Assembly: GCA_009379925.1 (NCBI GenBank)
Contig: WHSU01000002.1
Location: 124,001-188,000, forward strand
DNA: 64,000 nt
Direction: 5' to 3'
DNA from: Dehalococcoidia bacterium
GTDB lineage: Bacteria; Chloroflexota; Dehalococcoidia; UBA2979
The position numbers were made by a program, and so were the translations under genes. Positions 52,447 to 60,620 of the stretch are shown piece by piece. The first letter of the stretch is position 1. Every line of letters starts with the position of its first letter. The notes under the pieces are model-generated. The model was not told the DNA's origin, did not search any database, and worked only from the letters and a program-made list of their open reading frames with translations.

Positions 52447-54375
52447 TCAGCCACCCGCACCCTCGCCCTCGCCAGCCGCGATGCGCCGCACCATCTCCGC
52501 GGCGACCTCGTAGCGGCCGAACGACGGCATGATATAGATACCCGACACGAAGTCGAGCGTGCGCGTTTCCTTGACGTGCTCCAGCGCTACCTCGAGGCCG
52601 GCGGCGGCGCCCGCCTCGCCCGCAGCGCGCATCCGGTCGCGGATGGGCGCCGGCACGACGACACCCGCCAGCTCGTTGTGGATGAACTCGGCGTGCCGCG
52701 ATGACATCAGCGGCAGAACGCCGAGCAGCACCGGCACCTCGATTGGCCCGAGGCGCTCGAAGAATTCGCGCACGGTTGCCTGGTCGTAGGCCGGCTGCGT
52801 CATCAGCAGGTCCGCACCGGCGTCCAGTTTCTGGCGCACGCGCCGCAGCTCGAGGTCGACGTCGTCAGCGGTGGGGTTTGCCGCGCACGCCACGAAGAAG
52901 TCCGTGGCGCGTCCGATGGAGTTGCCGGCGAAGTCCACGCCAGCGTTCAGCCGCTTCAGCACATGGATGAACCCGATCGCGTCCACGTCCCACACCGCCG
53001 AGGACTGCGAGGCCTCTGGCGGCGGGTCGCCGGTGAGGGCGATGATGTTGCGGATGCCCAACGCGTGCGCGCCCAGCAGGTCGGACTGCAGCGCCATCAG
53101 GTTCCGGTCGCGCGTCGTCTGGTGGATGATCGTCTCGATGCCCACCTGGCGCTCGATCTGCACCGCAAGCGACAGCGCGCTCATGCGCACGCGCGCCATG
53201 GGCGAATCGCCGATGTTGATCGCGTCGGCGCCGGCCTCATGCAGTTCGCGCGCGCCTTCCACAGCCTTGCGTGGGTTGATGCCCCGGGGCGGGTCGATTT
53301 CGACGGAGATGACGTACTTGCCCGCGGCCAGCTTGTCGCGGAGCCGCGCGTGCTCCCGCTTCGCGATCGGCTCCGCCTCGCCGCCCAGCTCCTCGGCTGC
53401 CGCCACCGAGCCGCGGGTGTCCACGGTCTCCCCGAGCGGGAGCCAGCGCGTGGCGGGCGGGGCGACCTCGACGGCCGGGCCCCTGAGGGCGCGTCGTGCG
53501 GCCGCGATGTGCTCCGGCGTGGTGCCGCAGCAGCCGCCGATGAACGCGACACCCAGGTCCTTCGCCCGCAGGGCAAAGTCCGCGAAGTAGGCAGGTGTGG
53601 AGGGATAGACGAGCTGGTCACCGGCCACGCGCGGGAGGCCGGCGTTCGGCTTCACGGCCAGCGGCGCGAAGGCCTCGTGCCCGGCCATCGCCTCCAGCAT
53701 GCCGAGCGCGGCCTGCGGCCCGACGCCACAGTTGACGCCGGCCAGGTCCGCGCCCGCCTCGGTCAGCGCGCGCGCAATGTCCCGCGGCGCGTCCCCGGCC
53801 GGCGAGGTCAGCGAGCCATTGAAGTTCACCATCGCGATCACGGGGATGTCCGTGGCCGCGCGCGCCGCGCGCAACGCCGTCAGCGCCTCCTGTAGCGAGG
53901 GCATCGTCTCGATCACCAGCAGGTCCACGCCGCCTTCCAGCAGCGCACCGATCTGCTCCTCGAACGCCGCCGCCGCCTGCGCGAGCGTCCACGCGCCCAC
54001 AGCCAGGTCGCGCCCGATAGGGCCAACGGAGCCCCCGATGAACACCGACGCGCCCTTGATCTCGCGCGCGTCGCGCGCCAGTTTCGCCGCCTGGAAGTTT
54101 GCGTCGCGTACCCGGTCGCCCAGCCCGTCGCGCGCCAGCAGCGAGCGGTTCGCGGTAAAGGTGTTGGTGAGGATGACGTCCGCACCGGCCTCGATGTAGT
54201 CCTCGTGGAGCTGGCGCACGAGCGCCGGCTCATGGAGCACCGCGGCGTCGTTGCGCCCTCGCCAGCCGCGCGCACGCAGCGCCGTGCCGGTCGCGCCGTC
54301 GCCCAGCACGACGCCCCCGGCCACCGCGCGGATGAAGGGGTGCTGCATGGCCGCCGCTTCCGCCACCTCAGGCAC
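52447..54375 (-). CDS. Bifunctional homocysteine S-methyltransferase / methylenetetrahydrofolate reductase
   Basis: 642 residues, a two-domain fusion. The N-terminal ~300 residues are a homocysteine methyltransferase with zinc cysteines in GVNCGVGP and GGCCGTTPEH. The C-terminal half is a MetF-type barrel: ISVEIDPPRG, NIGDSPMARVRMS and IIALTGDPP. This YitJ-like fusion would make 5-methyl-THF and use a methyl donor on homocysteine. The ATG gives a short N-terminal extension; ATG at 54348 is an alternative. No B12 domain is present. Confidence 0.92.
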   Translation of the reverse strand: MPEVAEAAAMQHPFIRAVAGGVVLGDGATGTALRARGWRGRNDAAVLHEPALVRQLHEDYIEAGADVILTNTFTANRSLLARDGLGDRVRDANFQAAKLARDAREIKGASVFIGGSVGPIGRDLAVGAWTLAQAAAAFEEQIGALLEGGVDLLVIETMPSLQEALTALRAARAATDIPVIAMVNFNGSLTSPAGDAPRDIARALTEAGADLAGVNCGVGPQAALGMLEAMAGHEAFAPLAVKPNAGLPRVAGDQLVYPSTPAYFADFALRAKDLGVAFIGGCCGTTPEHIAAARRALRGPAVEVAPPATRWLPLGETVDTRGSVAAAEELGGEAEPIAKREHARLRDKLAAGKYVISVEIDPPRGINPRKAVEGARELHEAGADAINIGDSPMARVRMSALSLAVQIERQVGIETIIHQTTRDRNLMALQSDLLGAHALGIRNIIALTGDPPPEASQSSAVWDVDAIGFIHVLKRLNAGVDFAGNSIGRATDFFVACAANPTADDVDLELRRVRQKLDAGADLLMTQPAYDQATVREFFERLGPIEVPVLLGVLPLMSSRHAEFIHNELAGVVVPAPIRDRMRAAGEAGAAAGLEVALEHVKETRTLDFVSGIYIMPSFGRYEVAAEMVRRIAAGEGEGAGG

Positions 54376-54389
54376 CTCGATAGCCGCCG

Positions 54390-54839
54390 CTAGCTCCGTG
54401 CCCGGTCGCGGCCGCGCAGGAGCAGCGCGGCACCCACGACGACGAGCAGGACCGGCCAGCTCAGCCGCATCAGCGGCCCGAAGAAGTTCACGAGGCCAAA
54501 CTCGCCGACGAGCAGCAAGAGGCCGACGCCGACCAGCAGGATGCCAAACACGAACGCGGGGTCGGCACCACCAGTCGACGTCGACCGCGCGCCCGTCCCG
54601 CCTGCAGCTTGCGCGGTCGCACGGTGCTCGATCGCGTCGGAGGCGGGGGCGGGCGGCATCACGAACCAGAGCACAACGTAGATGATGACGATGCTGCCGA
54701 GGCCGAGGAAGAACGCCGCGACGAACAGCAACCGCATGAGCGTCGGGTCGAGGTCCAGGTACTCGGCGATCCCACCGGCCACGCCCCCGATGGTGCTGTC
54801 GCGGCTCCGGTGCAGCTTCCGAGGTGGGGCGTCGTTCAT
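54390..54839 (-). CDS. PspC-domain membrane protein
   Basis: 149 residues. PspC unit KLHRSRDSTIGGVAGGIAEYLDLDP then a membrane helix (LFVAAFFLGLGSIVIIYVVLWF), an Ala/Gly-rich linker, and two more helices. PspC domains take part in phage-shock-like envelope stress. ATG with TACGAT six bases upstream, a leaderless start. Its ending PVLLVVVGAALLLRGRD resembles a DUF5668 unit. Confidence 0.85.
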   Translation of the reverse strand: MNDAPPRKLHRSRDSTIGGVAGGIAEYLDLDPTLMRLLFVAAFFLGLGSIVIIYVVLWFVMPPAPASDAIEHRATAQAAGGTGARSTSTGGADPAFVFGILLVGVGLLLLVGEFGLVNFFGPLMRLSWPVLLVVVGAALLLRGRDRARS

Positions 54840-54845
54840 ACGGCC

Positions 54846-54851
54846 ATCGTA
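54846..54851 (-). promoter_or_regulatory. -10 box TACGAT of a leaderless promoter
   Basis: On the minus strand TACGAT ends six bases before the ATG at 54839. Confidence 0.4.
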
Positions 54852-55066
54852 CGTCACGAGGCGGGCAGCGGCAGTCTCGTTGCCCCGAACGTCCTCGCCG
54901 CCGAGCCCGACGCGCAAGTCACCCGGTTGCCGCACGATGCAGTGACATCGGAGCGTTGGCGCCAGCACCGGCGTGTGTTCGTGCTGGGTGGAGAGGGCCG
55001 GTGGGCGAGGCTGACTAGCTACGCTGCCGATACCCGACCCCTGAGGCGCCGGGCCGCCGAGCAACG

Positions 55067-55510
55067 CTAGGCTCGCTCCTTGAGCAGCCGCTCGATGACC
55101 TCGTAGTCGCCGTCCGAGATCTTGTGCAGGTTGCCGCGGAAGGCCATCCCGAGCTTCTTCGGGCCGAGCTTGCGCGTCTTGTCGAGGAGGTCCGTAATCT
55201 CGCGCACCTCGACGTAATGGCCTGGCTCGGGCACCACCACCGGCTTCGTCTGGATGCGGTAGGGAAAGTCCTCGTCCGGCTTCCCTTCGGACTCCAGCCC
55301 TATGTCCGAGTGGTCCTCGAAGGACTCGCCCGTCACCTCCACGATGCCGCCGAACTGGACGTCGCCGGTGAGGTAGTAGACCAGCCGGTCGCCCGGCTGC
55401 ATCTCGCCGGCCTGCCGCTGACGGCTGGACTTGAACGCGCCTACATCGAACTGGCGCTTACGCAGCGCCTCGAAGTTCTCCGGCGATCCCACGACGATCC
55501 AGGGTTGCAT
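55067..55510 (-). CDS. EVE-domain protein
   Basis: 147 residues. WIVVGSPENFEALRKRQFDV, followed by MQPGDRLVYYLTGDVQFGGI, is an EVE/PUA-like fold; the C-terminus is MAFRGNLHKISDGDYEVIERLL. EVE domains bind modified bases in nucleic acids. ATG behind GGAGGAGG. Single gene after the PspC region; the Fe-S carrier gene next door has its own terminator. Confidence 0.82.
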   Translation of the reverse strand: MQPWIVVGSPENFEALRKRQFDVGAFKSSRQRQAGEMQPGDRLVYYLTGDVQFGGIVEVTGESFEDHSDIGLESEGKPDEDFPYRIQTKPVVVPEPGHYVEVREITDLLDKTRKLGPKKLGMAFRGNLHKISDGDYEVIERLLKERA

Positions 55511-55616
55511 CGGGCGTCCTCCTCCGCGCTCTCCGCCGCAGGCAGGGCCTCCGTGCGGCGCCCCACGAGGATACCCCAGCGGTCCCAGCGCCATCGAGCG
55601 GCGCCCCGCGCGGACA

Positions 55617-55649
55617 CGAAGAAGCCCCGCTGGACGGCGGGGCTCTTCG
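55617..55649. terminator. Hairpin terminator
   Basis: Arms 55617-55630 and 55637-55649 (AGCCCCGC/GCGGGGCT core, one bulge) with a 6-base loop, just past the ErpA-like gene's stop. Confidence 0.65.
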
Positions 55650-55669
55650 GATTCAGGGTGCCCCTGTCG

Positions 55670-56095
55670 CTAGTGGCAGGGACGAGGCGTGCCGGCCGAG
55701 CCGGCGGCCTGGAACGACGACCCGCAGGCGCAGGAGGAGGTGGCGTTCGGGTTGTAGATGGTGAACCCGGACTTCATCAGGTCCTCGACGTAGTCGATCT
55801 CCGCGCCCGAGATCATCGGGATGGAGTCTTCGTCGACGACGATGCGGACGCCCTCGAGGCCGTCCACCACCTGGTCGTCGGACTCGACCGCGTCGGCGAT
55901 TGCCATGCCGTACTGGTAGCCGGAACACCCGCCGCCGACGACGAACACGCGGAGCATGCCCTCGTCGTGGCCCTTCTCGGCCAGGAGCTGCTTCGCCTTG
56001 ACGGCGGCGCGCTCGGTGATGGTGATCGATACGGCCGGCTTAGCCGGCGGCGCCTGCTTGCCGAGGGTCGGGCCCATACCTGCGAGCATCGTCAT
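55670..56095 (-). CDS. ErpA/IscA-type Fe-S cluster carrier (HesB family)
   Basis: 141 residues from the ATG at 56095 (GAGAGG eight bases upstream). The A-type carrier cysteines are Cys57 (VVGGGCSGYQYG), Cys122 and Cys124 (SSCACGSSF). The core begins at residue 22 after a Pro/Ala extension, and the tail adds a nonstandard GTPRPCH ending with Cys140. It would pass clusters to apo-proteins. Lies near the second SufR and NifS genes. Confidence 0.9.
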   Translation of the reverse strand: MTMLAGMGPTLGKQAPPAKPAVSITITERAAVKAKQLLAEKGHDEGMLRVFVVGGGCSGYQYGMAIADAVESDDQVVDGLEGVRIVVDEDSIPMISGAEIDYVEDLMKSGFTIYNPNATSSCACGSSFQAAGSAGTPRPCH

Positions 56096-56261
56096 CTGGT
56101 GCACCTCTCTGCTGCGTCCTCGCCGAGTGGCGCGCGCACCGTATCACACGGCCGGCAGCACACCCTGGTCTGTCCACACCATGATAGTCGGCACGCGAAG
56201 GCCCGTCCATTACGAAGGTCAACACTTCGCAAACGGCCGTCACCGGTGCTGAGACCGATCC

Positions 56262-56978
56262 TCAGCCGCTGACACCGCCCCCGGATGCGCTGCCGTCCGA
56301 GGCGAAGGGGCTACCGATGCGAATCTCGTACCCGCAGTAGAATTCGTGCGGGACCGCCTCGGGAGGCAGAGCGTGGACGGGCTGGCCGAGCACGCCTTCG
56401 AGCATCCGGCGGTCGTGATCGCAGGCGCGGCGGGCATGCTGCTCCTCCCCACCCACGAGGCGCAGGCAGGGGCAGCCCCGGCCGAGCAGCTGGATCCCGG
56501 TGGCCACGGTCGCAACCTCGAAGTCGAGTCCCTCTTCCGCCACGAGGGCCGCCATCGAGCGCACGCGCGCCTCCAGCGTGTCGCCGGACACCCGAGGGGC
56601 GTACTCCCTCGCCACGCGCTGCGCCATGCGCTCGAACACCAGGTCCGCGATCTGCGTGCCGCTGCGTCCGGCTGTCTCGTCACCATCGAGGCCCGCGATC
56701 GCCTCGACCAGGCGCCGCGTGAGGCGCACGTACTGGTGGGGGAACAGCTCGGCGCCGGCCTCGGTCAGGTGGAAGATGTGCTTCGGGCGGCCCGTGCCAC
56801 CTCGGACCTGCGAGACGGAGACGTAGCTGTCACGTAGCAGGACATCCAGGTGGCGGCGCACGGTGGCGCCGGCGAGCCCGAGTTCCTGCGCTAGCTCATC
56901 GACGGCGATCCCCTCGCGTCGCCTGAGGATCGCGAGGATCTCGCTGCGGGTGCCCTCGATACGTCCGGTGTTCGGCAT
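56262..56978 (-). CDS. Second SufR-like Fe-S sensing regulator
   Basis: 238 residues. A winged HTH (IAVDELAQELGLAGATVRRHL) followed by a sensor domain whose cysteines are Cys169, Cys171 (RGCPC), Cys186 (RRACDHD) and Cys215 (FYCGYEI). This is close to the first SufR but with different cysteine spacing. It lies divergent from the nifS-type gene, with palindromes between them. It probably senses cluster status and represses one or both. ATG has TATCGT eight bases upstream. Confidence 0.8.
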   Translation of the reverse strand: MPNTGRIEGTRSEILAILRRREGIAVDELAQELGLAGATVRRHLDVLLRDSYVSVSQVRGGTGRPKHIFHLTEAGAELFPHQYVRLTRRLVEAIAGLDGDETAGRSGTQIADLVFERMAQRVAREYAPRVSGDTLEARVRSMAALVAEEGLDFEVATVATGIQLLGRGCPCLRLVGGEEQHARRACDHDRRMLEGVLGQPVHALPPEAVPHEFYCGYEIRIGSPFASDGSASGGGVSG

Positions 56979-56986
56979 CGGAATCC

Positions 56987-56992
56987 ACGATA
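56987..56992 (-). promoter_or_regulatory. -10 box TATCGT of a leaderless promoter
   Basis: On the minus strand TATCGT ends eight bases before the ATG at 56978. Confidence 0.4.
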
Positions 56993-57005
56993 GCAGGTTT
57001 CGCGC

Positions 57006-57019
57006 GTTTGCCAGCAAAC
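57006..57019. promoter_or_regulatory. Candidate operator GTTTG-N4-CAAAC
   Basis: A perfect 5-bp palindrome in the divergent region between the SufR-like gene and the desulfurase. Possible binding site; not proven. Confidence 0.3.
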
Positions 57020-57031
57020 AACGTGAAAAAG

Positions 57032-57047
57032 CGGCTTGAGCAAGCCG
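57032..57047. promoter_or_regulatory. Candidate operator CGGCTTG-AG-CAAGCCG
   Basis: Perfect 7-bp arms with a 2-base centre, in the same divergent region. Confidence 0.35.
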
Positions 57048-57122
57048 GATCAGCAGCGGCGAACTTTCAACAGGGTGTCCCGAGCTATCGAGCCACCCAG
57101 CCAGTAGCGGAGCGCGCTGCGC

Positions 57123-57128
57123 TATCCT
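57123..57128 (+). promoter_or_regulatory. -10 box TATCCT of a leaderless promoter
   Basis: TATCCT ends six bases before the ATG at 57135; no ribosome site. Confidence 0.5.
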
Positions 57129-57134
57129 CGATGC

Positions 57135-58391
57135 ATGACGACTGAGTCCGCGCCCGGGCGCGCGATGCCCGCCGACCGCATCTACCTGGACCACGCCGCC
57201 ACGACGCCCCCCGACCTGGCGGTCGTCGAGGCGATGCTGCCCTACCTCACCGAGCGCTGGCACAACCCATCCTCGATTTATGTCGAGGCGCAGGCTACCC
57301 GCCACGCCATCGATGAGGCGCGCGCGACCGTGGCCCGGGCCGTCGGCGCGGGGCCCGAGGAGATCGTGTTTACCTCGGGCGGGTCGGAGTCGGACAGTCT
57401 GGCATTGCGCGGTGTGCTCGCGGCATCGACGCGGCGTGGCAAGCACCTGGTGACGAGCGCGGTGGAGCACCACGCGGTGCTGGACAGCGCCGAGCAACTC
57501 GAGCGCGAAGGGCTCGCCGAGGTGACCGTGCTGCCGGTCGACCGCGAGGGGCGCGTCGACCCGGTGGCCGTCGAGGCGGTGGTGCGCGACGACACCGTGC
57601 TGGTCTCGGTGATGCACGCCAACAACGAGGTCGGCGCGCTCAACGACATCGCCGAGATCGCCCGGCGGGTGCACGAGCGGAACCCGCACACCGTGGTGCA
57701 CACGGACGCCGTCCAGTCCGCGGCGCACCTCGGTGTGAACGTCGACCGCCTCGGCATCGACCTGATGACCTTCACGGCGCACAAGATGTACGGACCTCGC
57801 GGCGCTGGCGCGCTCTACGTGCGCCCGGGCACGCCACTGTCACCGCAGATTCTCGGCGGGACGCAGGAGCGACGGCTACGCGCCGGCACCGAGGACACGG
57901 CCGCCATCGCCGGCTTTGCCCGCGCGATCGCGCTCGCGAGCGAACGTCGTGAGGCGGACCTCACGCACGAGCGTCACCTGCAGCAGCGGCTGATCGAGGA
58001 CCTGCCGCGCCGCATCCCGATGCTTGGCATCACCGGCCCGCGGGACCTCGACCGACGGCTGCCGGGCAACGTCTCGTGCGTGGTGGCGTACGTGGAGGGC
58101 GAGTCGATCTTGCTGGCGCTCGACCTCGCGGGCGTCGCCGCCTCCTCGGGCTCCGCGTGTACGACCGGATCCGTCGAGCCAAGCCACGTCCTCGTCGCGA
58201 TGGGCGTGCCGGCCGAACTCGCGCGCGGCTCGCTGCGCTTCACGCTCGGACGCGGCAATACCGAGGCCGACGTCGAGCGCCTGCTCGAAGTGCTGCCGCC
58301 GATCGTGCAGCGCCTGCGCGCCCTGAGCCCCGTGCCCACCACCGAGGCGCCGCCCGAGTACCTGCCCTGGCTGGAGGGCGTCCCAGCCTAG
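57135..58391 (+). CDS. Cysteine desulfurase (NifS/IscS type)
   Basis: 418 residues, class V aminotransferase fold. [11 protein letters not shown] near 17, SAVEHHAVL, the PLP lysine in [11 protein letters not shown] and the active Cys342 in [14 protein letters not shown], with the group I loop. It differs from SufS at 14.5 kb and may serve the general Fe-S or tRNA thiolation need. Regulated from the divergent region shared with the SufR-like gene. C-terminal tail is Pro-rich. Confidence 0.92.
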   Translation: MTTESAPGRAMPADRIYLDHAATTPPDLAVVEAMLPYLTERWHNPSSIYVEAQATRHAIDEARATVARAVGAGPEEIVFTSGGSESDSLALRGVLAASTRRGKHLVTSAVEHHAVLDSAEQLEREGLAEVTVLPVDREGRVDPVAVEAVVRDDTVLVSVMHANNEVGALNDIAEIARRVHERNPHTVVHTDAVQSAAHLGVNVDRLGIDLMTFTAHKMYGPRGAGALYVRPGTPLSPQILGGTQERRLRAGTEDTAAIAGFARAIALASERREADLTHERHLQQRLIEDLPRRIPMLGITGPRDLDRRLPGNVSCVVAYVEGESILLALDLAGVAASSGSACTTGSVEPSHVLVAMGVPAELARGSLRFTLGRGNTEADVERLLEVLPPIVQRLRALSPVPTTEAPPEYLPWLEGVPA

Positions 58392-58483
58392 CAAGGCGCG
58401 CTCACGTCCTGTTCGAGGTTTGTCCGCGGATCGGCGACGCGATACCATCGCCGCGACCGACACTTCCGAAGCGGGGGCTTACT

Positions 58484-59185
58484 TTGACCAGCGCACACCC
58501 TGACGTTGCCCTGCCGCACCCACTCCTCGGTGACCGCGGCCGCGACCAGGCCGCCGTCGAGGAGGAAGTACGCAAGAACGTCCTGGTGACGTCTGTGGAC
58601 GGCATCCTGAACTGGGCGCGTGCCTCGTCGCTGTGGCCGGCCATGTTCGGCCTTGCGTGCTGCGCGATCGAGATGATCGCGTCGGCCAGCTCGCGCTACG
58701 ACATCGCCCGCTTCGGGTCCGAGGTGTTCCGCGCCTCGCCTCGGCAGGCGGACCTGATGATCGTGGCGGGGACGGTCACCTGGAAGATGGCGCCGGTCGT
58801 GCGCCGCATCTACCTGCAGATGGCCGAGCCGAAGTGGGTCATCTCCATGGGCGGCTGCGCCACCATGGGCGGCCCGTTCGCCTTCGCGTACTCGGTGCTC
58901 CCCGGCGTCAACCTCGTTACCCCGGTCGATGTGTACGTGCCGGGTTGCCCGCCGCGGCCGGAGTCGCTGCTGCAGGCGCTGATCATGCTGCAGGACAAGA
59001 TCAAGCACTACGAGGTGACCGGGCAGCGTGAGCGGCCGGAGCCGAACGGCGACTTTTCCCCGTACCTGCCGGAGGGCGACCCGATCCGGCGTGAGCTGGA
59101 GTCGCTCTTCCCGCCCTACCCGGGCCTCGACGACCCGGACCGCACCTCGGGCGGTGTCTCGCTCACCGGCTACGCAAAGCACTAG
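58484..59185 (+). CDS. nuoB: NADH-quinone oxidoreductase subunit B (NuoB), orphan
   Basis: 233 residues from a TTG behind GGGGG. N2 cluster cysteines are all present: Cys59-Cys60 ([10 protein letters not shown]), Cys125 (GGCATMGG) and Cys155 (VPGCPPRPE). It would carry the last Fe-S cluster of complex I next to quinone. Unusual: nuoA, nuoC and nuoD are absent on both sides, so it is a separate copy or the rest lies elsewhere. The longer frame with ATG upstream would run into the desulfurase gene. A terminator follows. Confidence 0.92.
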   Translation: MTSAHPDVALPHPLLGDRGRDQAAVEEEVRKNVLVTSVDGILNWARASSLWPAMFGLACCAIEMIASASSRYDIARFGSEVFRASPRQADLMIVAGTVTWKMAPVVRRIYLQMAEPKWVISMGGCATMGGPFAFAYSVLPGVNLVTPVDVYVPGCPPRPESLLQALIMLQDKIKHYEVTGQRERPEPNGDFSPYLPEGDPIRRELESLFPPYPGLDDPDRTSGGVSLTGYAKH

Positions 59186-59210
59186 CCCGCCCGTGCATCG
59201 ACGCGAACGC

Positions 59211-59239
59211 GAAGGCCGCCCGTGGGCGGCCTTCTTTGT
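59211..59239 (+). terminator. Rho-independent terminator after nuoB
   Basis: GAAGGCCGCC and GGCGGCCTTC arms (59211-59220, 59225-59234) with a 4-base loop, then TTTGT. Confidence 0.75.
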
Positions 59240-59262
59240 CGTGCCGCGGCAGCATCGGCGGT

Positions 59263-59291
59263 TTGACAGCCTCAGCCGGCCCGCGCAACAT
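59263..59291 (+). promoter_or_regulatory. Candidate promoter of sodN-sodX
   Basis: TTGACA (59263-59268), 17-base spacer, CAACAT (59286-59291). The -10 is weak; the leader would be about 120 bases. Confidence 0.4.
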
Positions 59292-59419
59292 CGGGCGGAA
59301 CGGTCCGGCGCTCGGCCGCACTCGTGCGGGCGGCCTCGAGCGACCGACCGGCGACGGACGCGCGCCCGCGCGAGCGCGCCGGATCCACCCGGCAACCAGG
59401 CAATGGCGAGGAGACAGGC

Positions 59420-59851
59420 TTGAACATTCGAAACACCATTGAAGCGTGGCTGCGGCCCGGCGAGGTCGGCCACGCACACTGCGACCTCCCGTGCGGCGTC
59501 TACGACCCGGCGCAGGCGCGCGTGGAGGCGGAGTCCGTGCGCGCGATCCAGGAGCGCTACCAGAAGGCCGCCGAGATGAAGAGCGGCACCGAGTCCGTGG
59601 AGGACTACCAGAGCCGCTGTCTGGGCATCAAAGAGGAGCGCGCCGACCTGGTGAAGCACCACCTGTGGGTGCTCTGGACGGACTACTTCAAGCCGAACCA
59701 CCTGGAGCAGTACCCACAGCTCCACGAGCTGTTCTGGAATGCCACGAAGGAGGCGGGCCTGGCGAAGAAGTCGCAGGACCCGGGGCAGGGCCAGAAACTG
59801 CTGGACCAGATCGCGGAGATCGACAAGATCTTCTGGGAGACCAAGAAGTAG
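59420..59851 (+). CDS. sodN: Nickel superoxide dismutase
   Basis: 143 residues from a TTG behind GAGGAG. The nickel hook HCDLPCGVYDP starts at His20 (Cys21, Cys25), after a 19-residue leader (ending GHA) that must be cut to expose His as the N-terminus. The rest is a four-helix body ending AEIDKIFWETKK, very like actinobacterial SodN. It would dismutate superoxide. The next gene is its maturation protease. The cluster SodN-SodX is self-consistent. Confidence 0.95.
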   Translation: MNIRNTIEAWLRPGEVGHAHCDLPCGVYDPAQARVEAESVRAIQERYQKAAEMKSGTESVEDYQSRCLGIKEERADLVKHHLWVLWTDYFKPNHLEQYPQLHELFWNATKEAGLAKKSQDPGQGQKLLDQIAEIDKIFWETKK

Positions 59852-59936
59852 CAGCAGGAGCGCCCCACCCCTGCCCTCGCCCGTAGCGGAGGCGCAGGAA
59901 GTCCTCTGGTGAGGCCCGACTGACCGAGGAGACACC

Positions 59937-60584
59937 ATGCGGCGGCTGCGGCCCGCGTTCGCGCTGGCGGCGGCCGCCGCTTCGTTGGTCGCCGCGGCCA
60001 TCGCCCTCCTCGCGCGCTGGCTGAGGGGGCGTCTCTACCGCGTCGAGGTGGCGGGGCCGAGCATGCTGCCCGCGCTCCATCCCGGCGACTACCTGGTCGT
60101 CCGGCGCGGCGCGCCGCCTCGAGGAGGCACTGCCTTCGGACGTATCGTGGCTACGCGTGACGACGGCGGACGGCTGCTGCTCAAGCGCATCGTGGGGTTG
60201 CCCGGAGAATCGTTGCGTGTGGGACGGGCCGTGCAGGTGAACCGCCGCGTGCTCGTCGAGCCGTACGCGCTGGGCGAAGGGGGGGCCGGAGACTACCGAG
60301 GCGTGAACCGCCTGGGAGACGACGAGTACATCCTGCTGGGCGACAACCGCGCCGCCTCCACGGACAGCCGCCACTTCGGCGCGGTCTCCCTCGCGGACAT
60401 CGAAGGCGAGGTGGTGCTGCGATACTGGCCGCCGGAGCGCTTCGGCCGGCTGCGCCGGCCGCGACGCGAACTGGCCGGCCGCGTGGAAACAGGCGACGAC
60501 GCCTCGGGCATCGTCGGCGGACCCGGGCGGCCCGCGGGGCCGCTGCGTGGGACCGGCACTGGGGGCGAATCAGGGAATCCCTGA
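59937..60584 (+). CDS. sodX: SodX, nickel superoxide dismutase maturation protease (S26 type)
   Basis: 215 residues. One N-terminal helix (about 8-26), then signal peptidase motifs: Ser42 in GPSMLPALHPGD, Lys83 in LLLKRIVGLPGE and GDNRAASTDSRHFG. Next to sodN, it would cleave the SodN leader before His20. The C-terminus is an extended Gly/Pro/Arg-rich tail, longer than needed for the family. ATG behind GAGGAG. Confidence 0.9.
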   Translation: MRRLRPAFALAAAAASLVAAAIALLARWLRGRLYRVEVAGPSMLPALHPGDYLVVRRGAPPRGGTAFGRIVATRDDGGRLLLKRIVGLPGESLRVGRAVQVNRRVLVEPYALGEGGAGDYRGVNRLGDDEYILLGDNRAASTDSRHFGAVSLADIEGEVVLRYWPPERFGRLRRPRRELAGRVETGDDASGIVGGPGRPAGPLRGTGTGGESGNP

Positions 60585-60615
60585 GTGTCAGGCGGCCGTC
60601 AGACGCCCGACACTC
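60583..60615. terminator. Hairpin after sodX
   Basis: Arms 60583-60594 and 60604-60615 with one mismatch (GAGTGTC...GACACTC), right after the sodX stop. Its right arm holds GACACT, six bases before the ATG at 60621, which may be that gene's -10 box. Confidence 0.4.
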
Positions 60616-60620
60616 CACGT

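Noticed and set aside
54840-55066. N-terminal extension of the PspC protein into this gap
   Set aside because: The added residues look random, and a good leaderless -10 box lies before the ATG at 54839.
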